This document shows positions 1 through 9,908 of a DNA stretch of 64,000 nucleotides, one piece after another. Made by a program: the position numbers and the translations under genes. Below the pieces are notes generated by a model. The model was not told the DNA's origin, did no database searches, and saw nothing but the letters and a program-made list of their open reading frames with translations. The first letter of the stretch is position 1, and every line of letters starts with the position of its first letter. The stretch is from Anaerolineaceae bacterium (GTDB lineage: Bacteria; Chloroflexota; Anaerolineae; Aggregatilineales; Phototrophicaceae): assembly GCA_016124855.1 (NCBI GenBank), contig WGMX01000011.1, positions 62,001 to 126,000 of the forward strand. Direction: 5' to 3'.

Positions 1-920
1 GCGTTGCCGTGGGAGGCTTCTGTCAAGTCTAAGATTACAATGGCTTTGATGCGCGGCGTTTCTGGTTCGGGTTCACCGGGGATGCGCCAGCGCCCGATGA
101 CGTTGGTATCCATCCCCGCGCCGCTGATGTCTTTGCCCATGAAATCAATAATCAGCACATCAATATCATCGACTGGCAAACGCGGCATCAACGACCGCGC
201 TAAATCGAGCAACCGCTTTTCGCCTATTTCAACGTTAGATTTTGTGAAGGCTTCTAAATGAACCGGGCGGTGATAGCCATCTTCGACTACCCCGAAACCA
301 GCCATGAAGTGTGTGTTTTGCAGCACCAAGCGGGCATTTTCCGGCATATAATCGCGCAGTCCGACTACACCGTGATCGTGTAGAGAAGCCGCGCCGATTT
401 CTTTGGCCATGCCAATGCCCAGCATTTTGATTAAACCGCTTTCATGTGGGCCGTGAAAATCGGTGTGAATTTTGATGCGGTTGCAGATCATATACCCATC
501 GGCTTCGGCGGCAAAACGGTCAAAGTGAACGGGTTGTCCGCGCCCGGTATGACCCAGAATGACGGTTTCCATCGTGGCACGGATCGGACATCCAGCCGAT
601 TCTTCGGTGATGCCCAGTCCACTCAAGACTTCGATTTGTCCCGCTGGAGTCGCGCCGCCATGACTGCCCATTGCAGGCACAATGAACGGGTCGCCGCCGC
701 TGGCCTTGACCATCGCCACCATTTCACGCGCAATTTCATCAATCCGCGCTACACCTCGACTGCCAAATCCAAGCGCGATGCTTTTGCCTTTCACCTGTTC
801 GGCAAGATTCAGCCGTTCCCATTCATGCCGAATTTGCGCACGAATATTCACTTCTTCACCCGAAGGTAATCGCCGGCGCACAGCGCACAGTTGTGGAAGG
901 TATTCCCGTGTTTCAATCAT
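1..920 (-). CDS. LarA/DUF2088-like protein (partial, C-terminus off the left edge)
   Basis: The minus strand is open from an ATG at 920 through the window edge, giving 306 codons with no stop. The translation opens MIETREYLPQLCAVRRRLPS and contains IALGFGSRGVARIDEI, VPAMGSHGGATPAGQ and LLDLARSLMPRLPVDDIDIL. This matches the N-terminal domain of lactate racemase LarA and the wider DUF2088 group. LarA itself is a nickel-pincer racemase of 2-hydroxyacids, but many relatives have unknown substrates, so the reaction is not assigned. It lies 75 nt after the SDR gene on the same strand and could be the last gene of the P450-TetR-SDR unit. The C-terminal domain is not visible. Confidence 0.7.
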   Translation of the reverse strand, partial: MIETREYLPQLCAVRRRLPSGEEVNIRAQIRHEWERLNLAEQVKGKSIALGFGSRGVARIDEIAREMVAMVKASGGDPFIVPAMGSHGGATPAGQIEVLSGLGITEESAGCPIRATMETVILGHTGRGQPVHFDRFAAEADGYMICNRIKIHTDFHGPHESGLIKMLGIGMAKEIGAASLHDHGVVGLRDYMPENARLVLQNTHFMAGFGVVEDGYHRPVHLEAFTKSNVEIGEKRLLDLARSLMPRLPVDDIDVLIIDFMGKDISGAGMDTNVIGRWRIPGEPEPETPRIKAIVILDLTEASHGN

Positions 921-995
921 GGTTGTGGCCTTTTGACTTCTGATCTATCAACATAAGCTGCCGCAAAAAAGGATAATGAAATTATCTTGCTTAAC

Positions 996-1805
996 CTACT
1001 GCGGGAGTAACCCTTTCATCCTGTTATACATAAATTGGGTTGCCCGCTTGGGACTCAGGCGATATAGGAAGTTCATCAACTTGGCATCATTACCGATATA
1101 GACTTGAAATTGATCTCGTTCCATGCCCTTGATAATGGTTTCTGCCGCATCATCAGCGGATGTTGTGGGAAAACTTTGTGAAGATTCGCTGGCTGCATTA
1201 GAGGGTATGGGGACACCAGAGTTCTGGGTGATATTGGTGGCAATTGCGCCGGGGAAAACAACGGTTACATGGACATTAGTTTCAAGAAGTTCTGAATAGA
1301 GTCCTTCGGTCAATAGTTTGACACCTGCTTTGGATGCTCCATATAGAGTTTGTCCGGGTACAGGGAAAAACCCACCCATGCTTGAAACATTTACAATATG
1401 AGCAGCCGGACGCTTCTGCAAATGTGGCAAAAAGGCTTTGGTCATGTAAATGACACCGTATAAATTTACGTTTAACACGCGTTCGATTGCCGCATACTCC
1501 AAATCATTCAGGCGCAAAAACGGCTGAATAATTCCGGCGTTATTGATTAATCCGTCAACGGCTCCATGGGCGGCGATAACTTGGTCGGGCAGTGCATTCA
1601 CCGCTTGGCGGTCGCTCACATTCAGCACATGGATGCTGATTTTGTCCCGATGCTGTCCGGCAAGTTCAACCGTTTCCTTAAGCGTGTTTTCATGAATATC
1701 AACCCCCGCAACCCGCGCACCTTTTTTGACGAGCGCCAGAGTAAGCGCACGTCCCATTCCACTTCCCGCACCCGTAACGACAATGATCTTATTCAACACC
1801 TTCAT
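996..1805 (-). CDS. Short-chain dehydrogenase/reductase
   Basis: A 269-residue classical SDR. The cofactor motif TGAGSGMG is at 11-18, NNAG at 88-91, the catalytic serine pair at 141-142 and YGASK (Tyr155, Lys159) is intact. Its length is normal for a single-domain SDR. A C-terminal stretch with SPKRATQFMYNRMKG resembles SDRs of lipid or steroid metabolism, but the substrate cannot be read. The start is supported by AAAGGA 8 nt upstream. It follows the TetR and P450 genes on the same strand, so oxidation by the P450 and oxidoreduction by this enzyme may act on one hydrophobic compound (inference). Confidence 0.88.
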   Translation of the reverse strand: MKVLNKIIVVTGAGSGMGRALTLALVKKGARVAGVDIHENTLKETVELAGQHRDKISIHVLNVSDRQAVNALPDQVIAAHGAVDGLINNAGIIQPFLRLNDLEYAAIERVLNVNLYGVIYMTKAFLPHLQKRPAAHIVNVSSMGGFFPVPGQTLYGASKAGVKLLTEGLYSELLETNVHVTVVFPGAIATNITQNSGVPIPSNAASESSQSFPTTSADDAAETIIKGMERDQFQVYIGNDAKLMNFLYRLSPKRATQFMYNRMKGLLPQ

Positions 1806-1877
1806 CAGCTTATCCTTTCAAAGTCATTCAGTGCAATTGGTTGTTTTTAATGCCGCAAAATAAAGACCTCTTTTGAA

Positions 1878-2447
1878 CTAGGCCTTAACACCGGTTGAAC
1901 CGGTTAAGCGAAATAGTTCGTCATATACTTTTTGGCTGGTTTCCTTATCCATCACATCGAGGTTCAAGGCACGGGCGAACACGACACCATCTACCGCCAG
2001 CCGGATAATCATGGCCTGAACCGGATCAATTCCGTCCTGAACTGCCGCCCGTTGGGTTTCCCTAAAAGAGATGCGTACACGATCCATAATTTGATGCTCA
2101 GATGACAATGCGGCAGCGAGGGCTGGAATCAGGTTTTTGTCCTCATACTGCATCGAGAACACGGTGCGGATATAAGCACGCAGCCAATGCCCCGGCTGAT
2201 CGGCTGGTTCCACTTCGAGTTCTTGCGCCAGCCGCGTTTGATAAGCCTGAATTACTTGCTCAATTAGGGCGTTAATCAGGTCCTCTTTAGATGCAAAGTG
2301 ATGCAGAACACCACCTTTTGTCAAACCCGCTTCTTGGGCAACACTTTCAATGGTGAAGGAGCTTATCCCGTGCCGCGTGATGATCTGTGAGGCGGCGTCA
2401 AGTACAGATGCACGCGTTTGCATCGCTTCCTCTTTGGTCTTTCGCAT
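1878..2447 (-). CDS. TetR/AcrR family transcriptional regulator
   Basis: 189 residues. The N-terminal HTH reads SSFTIESVAQEAGLTKGGVLHHFASKEDLINALIEQ, the standard TetR DNA-binding fold, followed by a helical ligand domain (about 70-185). GGAG lies 8 nt before the ATG. The gene sits between the P450 and SDR genes, all on the minus strand, and a perfect 18-bp palindrome lies in the P450 promoter (3978-3995). The simplest reading is local repression of the P450-TetR-SDR unit, relieved by a hydrophobic ligand. Ligand and operator assignment are inference. Confidence 0.9.
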   Translation of the reverse strand: MRKTKEEAMQTRASVLDAASQIITRHGISSFTIESVAQEAGLTKGGVLHHFASKEDLINALIEQVIQAYQTRLAQELEVEPADQPGHWLRAYIRTVFSMQYEDKNLIPALAAALSSEHQIMDRVRISFRETQRAAVQDGIDPVQAMIIRLAVDGVVFARALNLDVMDKETSQKVYDELFRLTGSTGVKA

Positions 2448-2583
2448 GGGTGTCTCCTGCCATAATCCAGTTTACGCTTATCATCCACTACAGATTGGCA
2501 CACAGGCTCATTTTCCGCAATAGGCGTGAATCCGTTAACATCCTGTGCTGCCAATCATCATGATAATCGTCCTGAGAAGATGC

Positions 2584-3945
2584 TTACGAACTGCGGGCTG
2601 TGAAGCGCGATTGTAAGCCAAACTTGGGGCGAATAGTTCCAACGATTTCGATCTCAATCGGATGCTCTGGCAGCACTTCAATATGATAATGCTGTAACAC
2701 GGCAGCCAATATGAGCGTGCTTTCCATCATGGCAAATCCGTTGCCGATGCAGATGCGTGGCCCGCCACCAAACGGCAGATAAGCCTCACGAGGCGGCAGT
2801 TCGGCTTTATCTTTCAGCCAGCGCTCCGGCAAAAATGCATCCGGCTGCGGAAACCAGCGGGCATCATGATGCACAACCCACGGGCTGAGAAAGACCGAAG
2901 TGCCTTTTTCAATCTGATAGCCGCCGATTTCGACATCTTCCAGCGCCACCCGCCGTGTGATCCATGCCACGGGATAGCTGCGCAGCGATTCTTTGATGAC
3001 CGCGTTGCAGTAAACGAGCTGCTGCACATCATCAGCCGTCGGCGCACGTCCATTCAGTACGCTTGCAACCTCTGCCTCCAGCTTGGCATAAGCCTGTGGA
3101 TTTTGTGAGAGCAGCAGCCACGCCCATGAAAGGGTTGTGGCAGTGGTTTCATGTCCCGCCAGATATAGAGTGCGGATTTCATCCAGCAACTGCACGGTAC
3201 TCATCGGCTGATCGTCGTCGTCACGGGCATCCATCAACATGGTGAGTAAATCACGTTTTGCTGTGCTGTCTGAACGCCGCTTCTCGATAATGTCCAGCAG
3301 CAGGCTGTTGATATATTCCACACCTTGTTTCATCTTTGTCCGTGATGGAGTAGGAACGAAAGCCGGTAAAATCGCCTCCGGACCTTTCAACTCTGCGCCC
3401 ATCGAATGCATCATGGCGTTAAATGCCTCGCTGGCTTCACTGGCGTTATCACGCACATCGACATCAAACAGGGCTTTCATGATGATGCGCTGCGTGAGCG
3501 TCATCATGTCCTGATGCACATCCCGCACACTGTCGTTTTGCCACGTCTCAACCATATCCTGCGTACAATCGACAATCAGATCGGCGTATTGCTTAATATT
3601 CTGGTGATGGAAGGCAGGCGCAATCAGCTTACGCTGGCGTTTCCAGAAATCTCCTTCGCTTGTGACCAGACCATTTCCCAGTATGGTTTCTTGTGTCACC
3701 GACCCGCCATTTTTGCCGTTGTCGTAGCGTTTACCCGTTTCCAGTAAAACTCGGTCAACTTCTTTCGGATCACTGACGAGGACGCTTTTGGTGCCCATTA
3801 AGGAAAATGCAGCAACATCCCCGTAATCCCGCTGGAGTCGGGTAACAAATTTAATCGGATCGCGGGCAAATTCAGGTAAATTCCCGATGAAGGGAAATCC
3901 TTGAGCGCCTTCGGGCTGTTTCTGTATTTGTGAGGTGGCTTCCAT
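2584..3945 (-). CDS. Cytochrome P450
   Basis: 453 residues. The I-helix reads AGHETTATTLSW, the K-helix ExxR is in KESLRSYPVAW, and the haem loop is FGGGPRICIG with the thiolate Cys near 399. It has no membrane anchor, so it is a soluble bacterial P450 that needs separate ferredoxin or reductase partners, none of which is in this window. A longer reading to 3984 is possible, but ATG 3945 has GGAG 8 nt upstream and begins MEATSQIQKQPEGAQGFPF, the usual P450 N-terminus. Its promoter and palindromic operator lie directly upstream. Substrate unknown; the TetR and SDR neighbours suggest a small catabolic or detoxifying unit. Confidence 0.93.
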   Translation of the reverse strand: MEATSQIQKQPEGAQGFPFIGNLPEFARDPIKFVTRLQRDYGDVAAFSLMGTKSVLVSDPKEVDRVLLETGKRYDNGKNGGSVTQETILGNGLVTSEGDFWKRQRKLIAPAFHHQNIKQYADLIVDCTQDMVETWQNDSVRDVHQDMMTLTQRIIMKALFDVDVRDNASEASEAFNAMMHSMGAELKGPEAILPAFVPTPSRTKMKQGVEYINSLLLDIIEKRRSDSTAKRDLLTMLMDARDDDDQPMSTVQLLDEIRTLYLAGHETTATTLSWAWLLLSQNPQAYAKLEAEVASVLNGRAPTADDVQQLVYCNAVIKESLRSYPVAWITRRVALEDVEIGGYQIEKGTSVFLSPWVVHHDARWFPQPDAFLPERWLKDKAELPPREAYLPFGGGPRICIGNGFAMMESTLILAAVLQHYHIEVLPEHPIEIEIVGTIRPKFGLQSRFTARSS

Positions 3946-3977
3946 GCAGTTCGCTCCATAATCTCGGCTGTTTTTAC

Positions 3978-3995
3978 ATACCATACGGATGGTAT
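3978..3995. promoter_or_regulatory. 18-bp palindromic operator before the P450 gene
   Basis: ATACCAT-ACGG-ATGGTAT is a perfect 7-bp inverted repeat with a 4-nt spacer. It sits 4 nt downstream of the P450 -10 box, over the expected transcription start. Size, symmetry and place fit a TetR-dimer operator; the TetR gene at 1878-2447 is the obvious candidate binder. Confidence 0.6.
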
Positions 3996-3998
3996 CTA

Positions 3999-4028
3999 AT
4001 TATGGTGCGAAGATATTTTCTTTGTCAA
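3999..4028 (-). promoter_or_regulatory. Sigma-70-type promoter of the P450 unit
   Basis: On the minus strand TTGACA (4028-4023) and CATAAT (4004-3999) are separated by 18 nt. This is near consensus and points at the P450 gene about 55 nt away, with the palindrome 3978-3995 directly after the -10. Confidence 0.6.
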
Positions 4029-4096
4029 GTAAGGGTTAATGAAGCAAAAACGAAAATCCTATAGAACAAAATCGAAGCTTTGGAAAGTAGCAATGC

Positions 4097-5044
4097 TCAG
4101 CCGGGAAAAGCGCTGGCGGCTTCTCTTAGCCGTTGTACATCGCGCATAGGTGGGAAGCCAAACACACTTTTGTATTCCCGATTAAAATGAGATGCATCCT
4201 GATAGCCGACCCGAAAAGCAGCGCTGGCCGCGTCAAGGTCTTCGCCCAACATCAAACGGCGTGCCTCTTGCAAGCGTAACTGCTTCTGGAATTGCAGCGG
4301 ACTCATGGCTGTCACCGCTTTGAAGTGATGATGGAAACCTGACACACTCATGCCCAAGTCTCGTGCCATCTCCTCAATACTCAAAGGTTGGTCAAAGTCC
4401 TGCCGCAGTCGTTCGATTGCTCTAGCAATGTAAGGTGTGTAACCACCTGAAATCACCAGATGGCGCAGCCGACTTCCCTGATCACCCATCAAGAGACGAT
4501 AAACAATTTCGCGTGTAATCAGCGGCATGAGAATCGGCGCTTCGGCAGGCGACTGAAGCAGTCTGACCAGTCGCACGACCGCATCCAATAAATCGGCATC
4601 TAAGGGGCTGACGTCAATCGCCCTCACATCAGCACGTCCCGCAGATTGAACTTCGCCGGCCTCTACTAAAACGGTGCTCACGAGGTTAGGGTCAAGTTCC
4701 AAGCGAATGCTGAGATAAGGCTGCTCCTTCGATGCTTCTAACACTTGGCTGGCTCTCGGCATTTCGATAGTGGCAATCAAATAATTGAAGGCATCATACT
4801 GATAGTGGGTGTCGCCGACAAATACCACCTTGCTTCCTTGGGCAATCACACACAAAGATGGCTCCATCACGCCGTGAACCTTTTCCAGAGGTGTACAAAT
4901 ACGGGCTAGATGGATTCCTTGAAGCGGTTGAATAACCCCATCTTCAGGGAGCACCCGCGCAATGCGCTCGACCAATTCTTCTCGGTTGGCCTGCATCCGC
5001 TGCGATTCACGTTCCGTTTGCTGGTGATTGATCGTGTTTATCAT
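4097..5044 (-). CDS. AraC family regulator with AraC_N domain
   Basis: 315 residues. The N-terminal half (about 20-190, VHGVMEPSLCVIAQGSKVVFVGDTHYQYDAFNYL) matches the AraC_N cupin-like domain. The C-terminal half has two HTH motifs ending in VGYQDASHFNREYKSVFGFPP, the AraC signature. ATG 5044 is preferred over ATG 5053 because GAGG lies 9 nt before it and abuts the other. It is divergent from an aldo/keto reductase, an arrangement common for this subgroup, so it probably controls that gene and the following DUF2255 gene. Confidence 0.9.
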   Translation of the reverse strand: MINTINHQQTERESQRMQANREELVERIARVLPEDGVIQPLQGIHLARICTPLEKVHGVMEPSLCVIAQGSKVVFVGDTHYQYDAFNYLIATIEMPRASQVLEASKEQPYLSIRLELDPNLVSTVLVEAGEVQSAGRADVRAIDVSPLDADLLDAVVRLVRLLQSPAEAPILMPLITREIVYRLLMGDQGSRLRHLVISGGYTPYIARAIERLRQDFDQPLSIEEMARDLGMSVSGFHHHFKAVTAMSPLQFQKQLRLQEARRLMLGEDLDAASAAFRVGYQDASHFNREYKSVFGFPPMRDVQRLREAASAFPG

Positions 5045-5169
5045 GACTGCCATCCTCGTTCAACCCTTGCAGGATTATACAATCATTTGCCACGATCATT
5101 CTACCGCTCTGTCTGCCTAAGTCTCTATAATCACTCTATAGATGCAAAACACGCCATAGGCTTGTATAA

Positions 5170-6234
<1,065 letters not shown>

Positions 6235-6280
6235 GACACATGCATCGGAATGAGACAGTAAACAAGAAGGAGAAGTAACC

Positions 6281-6661
6281 ATGACAACATGGACAAGTGA
6301 CGAACTCAGCAGAATCGGAAATGCTGAAGAATTGGAAATCGCATCACGCCGCAGCAACGGTACGCTGCGAAAATCGCGCACGATTTGGGTCGTGCGCGTC
6401 GGGGATGATCTTTATGTTCGTTCGGTTAATGGGCGTACTTCCGATTGGTTCAGCGGCACTCAAGACCAGCATCAAGGGCATATTGAAGCAGGTGGTGTTA
6501 AGAAAGACGTTTCCTTTGTCGATGTAGACAGCGCCGCTGACCTTAGCAGTCAGATTGACGCCGCTTACCGCACCAAATACAAGCGCTATGCCGCAAACAT
6601 CGTCAACAGCACCTTGAGTCCGAAAGCCCAGTCCGCGACTATCAAACTTGTTCCGCGCTAA
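6281..6661 (+). CDS. DUF2255 family protein
   Basis: 126 residues. WTSDELSRIGNAEELEIASRR at the start and RTIWVVRVGDDLYVRSVNGR in the middle match DUF2255, a small split-barrel-like family of unknown function often found next to oxidoreductases. AAGGAG lies 9 nt upstream of the ATG. Co-direction and 46-nt spacing suggest co-transcription with the aldo/keto reductase. A role in flavin or deazaflavin binding is possible from the fold but not shown here. Confidence 0.8.
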   Translation: MTTWTSDELSRIGNAEELEIASRRSNGTLRKSRTIWVVRVGDDLYVRSVNGRTSDWFSGTQDQHQGHIEAGGVKKDVSFVDVDSAADLSSQIDAAYRTKYKRYAANIVNSTLSPKAQSATIKLVPR

Positions 6662-6702
6662 GGCAGACCCGTCGTTCCTGATCACTCAATCAGCCACTTT
6701 GA

Positions 6703-6732
6703 GATGCCTCTTTGTTATCCCTGTGAGGCATC
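6703..6732. terminator. Hairpin between convergent DUF2255 and MmyB-type genes
   Basis: GATGCCTC and GAGGCATC form an 8-bp stem with a 14-nt loop, between genes that converge. There is no clean T-run, so it may act weakly or only as an mRNA 3' stabiliser. Confidence 0.4.
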
Positions 6733-6754
6733 CACTATCCCACTGTTTTCTTGC

Positions 6755-7648
6755 TTAATATGAAAATGATTCCTGAGCGGTCTCATTAGCTTCTGAGGCT
6801 AACAACCGCTCGATTTTCTCTGCCGTTCCGGTATTGGCACGCGGTGTATGAATGAGCAAACGCAGATCATCGGACTCAACCGTTTGCAGCCACAGAATAT
6901 CAAAATCCAGTTCGCCAGCCAGCGGATGGTGGAACAGCTTATGCCCTTCGGACATGTTGATCACATCATGCTGCGCCCACAATTCTCGAAATTCGGGACT
7001 CACTGCACTCAACTCGGCGATTTGTTCTGCCCACCAAGGGTCATTGATAAAGCGACCATATCCGATGCGAAATTGTGCCAGAAAGCGCCGCGCCATCTCG
7101 CGCCAGCCCTCATTGTAATGCTTAGCAGCCGGACGGGTGAATATGCGCCAGATCAAATTTCGGTCGCGCTCATTCAACTCACGCGCCTCATTTTCGTCGC
7201 CAATGAAAACCGCGACGTAAGCCGCGTTCCACGCCACCACATTGCTGCGCACATCAACCACGCACGCCGGAGAGGTCGTCAGTTGATCTATAAATTGTTG
7301 CAATATCGGGCTGACTGTCGGCGGTGAATAGATTTCGATTGGCGGAGGGGGTTGGCGCAGCGCCAACAAAAACAAATGATCGCGCTCGTTCGCATCTAAG
7401 TGCAAGACCCGCACCAGACTTTCCAACACCTGCATTGAGACGTTAATGTCCCGTCCCTGTTCCAGCCATGTGTACCACTCTGGACTGACTCCGGCGAGCA
7501 TCGCCACCTCTTCGCGTCGTAAACCGGGAGTCCGTCGGCGTGTGCCTCGCGGTAAACCAACCTGTTCAGGGGATAAACGGGCGCGGCGGCTTCGCAAAAA
7601 CTCGGCTAATTCGTGATGTCGATCCAACTCCAATTCATTGACTGCCAC
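6755..7648 (-). CDS. XRE-type regulator with MmyB-like ligand domain
   Basis: 297 residues. The N-terminal HTH is LAEFLRSRRARLSPEQVGLP...RTPGLRREEVAMLAGVSPEWYTWLEQGRDINVS, and the rest (about 110-280) matches the MmyB-like ligand-binding domain with VDVRSNVVAWNAAY. This family usually represses a divergent oxidoreductase gene. Here the divergent neighbour is an NAD-dependent epimerase 149 nt away, which is the likely target. No clear operator was found between them. Confidence 0.9.
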   Translation of the reverse strand: MAVNELELDRHHELAEFLRSRRARLSPEQVGLPRGTRRRTPGLRREEVAMLAGVSPEWYTWLEQGRDINVSMQVLESLVRVLHLDANERDHLFLLALRQPPPPIEIYSPPTVSPILQQFIDQLTTSPACVVDVRSNVVAWNAAYVAVFIGDENEARELNERDRNLIWRIFTRPAAKHYNEGWREMARRFLAQFRIGYGRFINDPWWAEQIAELSAVSPEFRELWAQHDVINMSEGHKLFHHPLAGELDFDILWLQTVESDDLRLLIHTPRANTGTAEKIERLLASEANETAQESFSY

Positions 7649-7797
7649 GCAACATGCTCCTTGACCTCAAACAGGGACTGTTAGTTCTAGGATAAACGCT
7701 TATCTCGCTAAACCATGTGCCTCATTATACAACTGTGCCTATCAGGCGTGTGGTTGTGCAATCGATGCCTCCCCTAAATTTAATGGAGAAATGGACT

Positions 7798-8688
7798 ATG
7801 AAAGTTTTCGTCACCGGCGCGAGCGGATTTGTTGGCTCGGCTGTTGTCCCTGAATTGATCGCTGGCGGACATCAAGTCGTCGGCCTCGCCCGTTCGGATA
7901 AATCTGCTGCGGCAGTTACCGCACAAGGTGCAGCGGTGCTGCGCGGTTCACTTGATGATCTGGACGGCCTGCGTCAGGGCGCGGAACAGGCCGATGCCGT
8001 GATTCACTGCGCCTTTATTCACGACTTTTCGAATTTTGCGGCATCCGCTGAAGCAGATCGTCGCGCGATAGAAACAATGGGCGAAGCGCTTGCTGGATCA
8101 AATCGTCCCTTTATTGTGACCTCTGGCTCAGGCGGTTTGGCTCCCGGTCGCCTTGCGACGGAAGATATAATTGGCGAAGCGCCTGCGGCTGTGGCAGCGC
8201 GTGTTTCGGAACCCCTCGGACTATCATTTGCCGCGCGCGGTGTGCGGGTGTCGATTATGCGCCTGCCGACATCCGTTCATGGCAAAGGGGATCACGGTTT
8301 TGTTCCGTATCTCATCAACACTGCTCGACAGAAAGGTGTATCGGCTTACATTGGCGAGGGCGCGAATCGCTGGCCCGCCGTACACCGTGTTGATGCGGCC
8401 CGTTTGTACCGCTTGGCGCTGGAAAGCGCTCCCGCCGGTACACGTCTGCACCCCATCGGTGATGAAGGCGTACCTACCCGCGAAATCGCTGAGGTCATCG
8501 GTCGTCATCTGAATCTTCCGGTTGTTTCGATACCAGCCGACCAAGCCATGTCGCACTTTGGCTTTCTCGGAGGCATTTTCCAACTGGATATTCCGGTATC
8601 GGGTAAACTGACTGAGGAACGCTTTGATTGGCATCCCACCCAACCCGGCCTCATCGCTGATATGGAAAGTCACTACTTCAATAACTAA
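7798..8688 (+). CDS. NAD(P)-dependent epimerase/dehydratase-like SDR
   Basis: 296 residues, extended SDR. The Rossmann motif TGASGFVG is at the start, and the middle holds the substrate region LPTSVHGKGDHGFVPYLIN. The usual YxxxK pair is not seen in its expected place, as in atypical SDRs close to NmrA/DinB-linked reductases. An in-frame ATG at 7717 exists, but 7798 is preferred: GGAG lies 10 nt upstream and the protein then starts MKVFVTGASGFVG. Divergent from the MmyB-type regulator. Substrate unknown. Confidence 0.85.
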   Translation: MKVFVTGASGFVGSAVVPELIAGGHQVVGLARSDKSAAAVTAQGAAVLRGSLDDLDGLRQGAEQADAVIHCAFIHDFSNFAASAEADRRAIETMGEALAGSNRPFIVTSGSGGLAPGRLATEDIIGEAPAAVAARVSEPLGLSFAARGVRVSIMRLPTSVHGKGDHGFVPYLINTARQKGVSAYIGEGANRWPAVHRVDAARLYRLALESAPAGTRLHPIGDEGVPTREIAEVIGRHLNLPVVSIPADQAMSHFGFLGGIFQLDIPVSGKLTEERFDWHPTQPGLIADMESHYFNN

Positions 8689-8703
8689 CGCTGCTTAGAC
8701 CGA

Positions 8704-8740
8704 ATCAAAAACGGTGAGCAACTGCCCACCGCTTTTGGTT
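8704..8740. terminator. Bidirectional terminator between convergent genes
   Basis: The segment around ACGGTGAGCAACTGCCCACCG forms a GC-rich stem flanked by A-rich sequence on the left and CTTTTGGTT on the right, so either strand gives a stem with a U-rich tail. It lies between the epimerase (plus) and the ABC importer operon (minus). Confidence 0.6.
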
Positions 8741-8747
8741 CTCTAAA

Positions 8748-8775
8748 GACTATCGACTACTAACTAGAGACTATT
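8748..8775. repeat. Heptanucleotide GACTA array, copy 1
   Basis: Four period-7 units: GACTATC, GACTACT, AACTAGA, GACTATT. The array runs into the stop codon of the substrate-binding protein gene. The same period and core occur at 18530-18567 and, inverted, at 52545-52577. Confidence 0.65.
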
Positions 8776-9874
8776 ACTCGCCACCGGCAGTGATTTCGAC
8801 CTCAGCCGCCTTCCAATCCTTGCCCATGACATCGGCCTTGTCGTCAGCCTTGGTGATCATATCCAGCGCAGCCTTTGACAAGTCGGTACGGTAAGCGCCT
8901 TCGCTCGGAGCTTCCTTGATGATCTTGTAGGTGGTCAGAATATCAACCGACGACTTCCAAGCCGCTTCGTCCAGTTGTCCGACACCATTTTCCGACGGCC
9001 AAACCAGCTTGTTGATTTCGTTCATCATCCATGTTTGATGACCCTTACCCAGTGTTGAACCGGATTCGAGAACATAATCAACACATTTATCAGCGTTATC
9101 GCGGCAGAACATCCAGCCTTTGAAAGAAGCAGCGAGGAACTTGGTCGCGGTTTCTTCGTTGTCCTTCAGCCAAGCGCCGTTGGCGAAGATCAGGTCTTCC
9201 AACAGGGGAGCGCCGTCAACGTTCAGGTCAATGACATTCAGATCATCCATGGTGTACAGCGGGAACTTGCCGTCTTCACCCTTGGCTTCCAAGACCTGAG
9301 CCAGTTCGTTGTAGGTCATGGCTGCGGCTGCATCGACTTCCTTGTTCAAGAAAGCGTTCATATCAAACGGTTGGTTGAAAATCGTCACATCATCTGGATT
9401 TTCAGGATCAATACCATTCTTGACCAAGGATGCCTTCACCGGCACTTCGTTACCGAAACCCCAGACACCAACGATCTTGCCCTTCATATCCTTGAAGCTG
9501 GTGATGCCGCTGTCTTTCCATGTCACTTCGCGCATACCGGAACGTTGGAAAACCTGAGCGATGTGAACCACATCACCGCCGTTTTCACGCGAAGAAAGCA
9601 AGCTGCCGATCCAGTCGGTGCCCATCTCTGCGCCACCGCTGGCAACCACCTGCTGCGGGCCAATATCCGGACCGCCGGGAAGCAGTGTCACATCCAAACC
9701 CATGTCTTTGTAATAACCTTCACCGAGCGCCGCATAATAACCGGCGAACTGGGCTTGCGTAACCCACTTCAACTGAAACTTGATGGGAGTCATGTCTTGT
9801 GCGGCTGCCGGTGCAACAGCCAACGCCATGACCACTGCCACGAGGGCGAATACTGGAACCAATTTACGAAGCAT
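8774..9874 (-). CDS. ABC transporter substrate-binding protein, NMT1/THI5-like
   Basis: 366 residues with a Sec signal peptide (MLRKLVPVFALVAVVMALA, cleavage near AAA-QD). The mature start IKFQLKWVTQAQFAGYYAA is the hallmark of the NMT1/THI5-like group, which binds pyrimidine thiamine precursors, riboflavin (RibY-type) or related heteroaromatics. The substrate cannot be decided here. AAGGAG lies 7 nt before the ATG. It is the last gene of a four-gene minus-strand operon: permease, ATPase, long permease, binding protein. No TPP or FMN riboswitch is visible before the operon. Confidence 0.88.
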   Translation of the reverse strand: MLRKLVPVFALVAVVMALAVAPAAAQDMTPIKFQLKWVTQAQFAGYYAALGEGYYKDMGLDVTLLPGGPDIGPQQVVASGGAEMGTDWIGSLLSSRENGGDVVHIAQVFQRSGMREVTWKDSGITSFKDMKGKIVGVWGFGNEVPVKASLVKNGIDPENPDDVTIFNQPFDMNAFLNKEVDAAAAMTYNELAQVLEAKGEDGKFPLYTMDDLNVIDLNVDGAPLLEDLIFANGAWLKDNEETATKFLAASFKGWMFCRDNADKCVDYVLESGSTLGKGHQTWMMNEINKLVWPSENGVGQLDEAAWKSSVDILTTYKIIKEAPSEGAYRTDLSKAALDMITKADDKADVMGKDWKAAEVEITAGGE

Positions 9875-9908
9875 CGCATTTCTCCTTGAAAAATGACAGA
9901 ACCCTATT

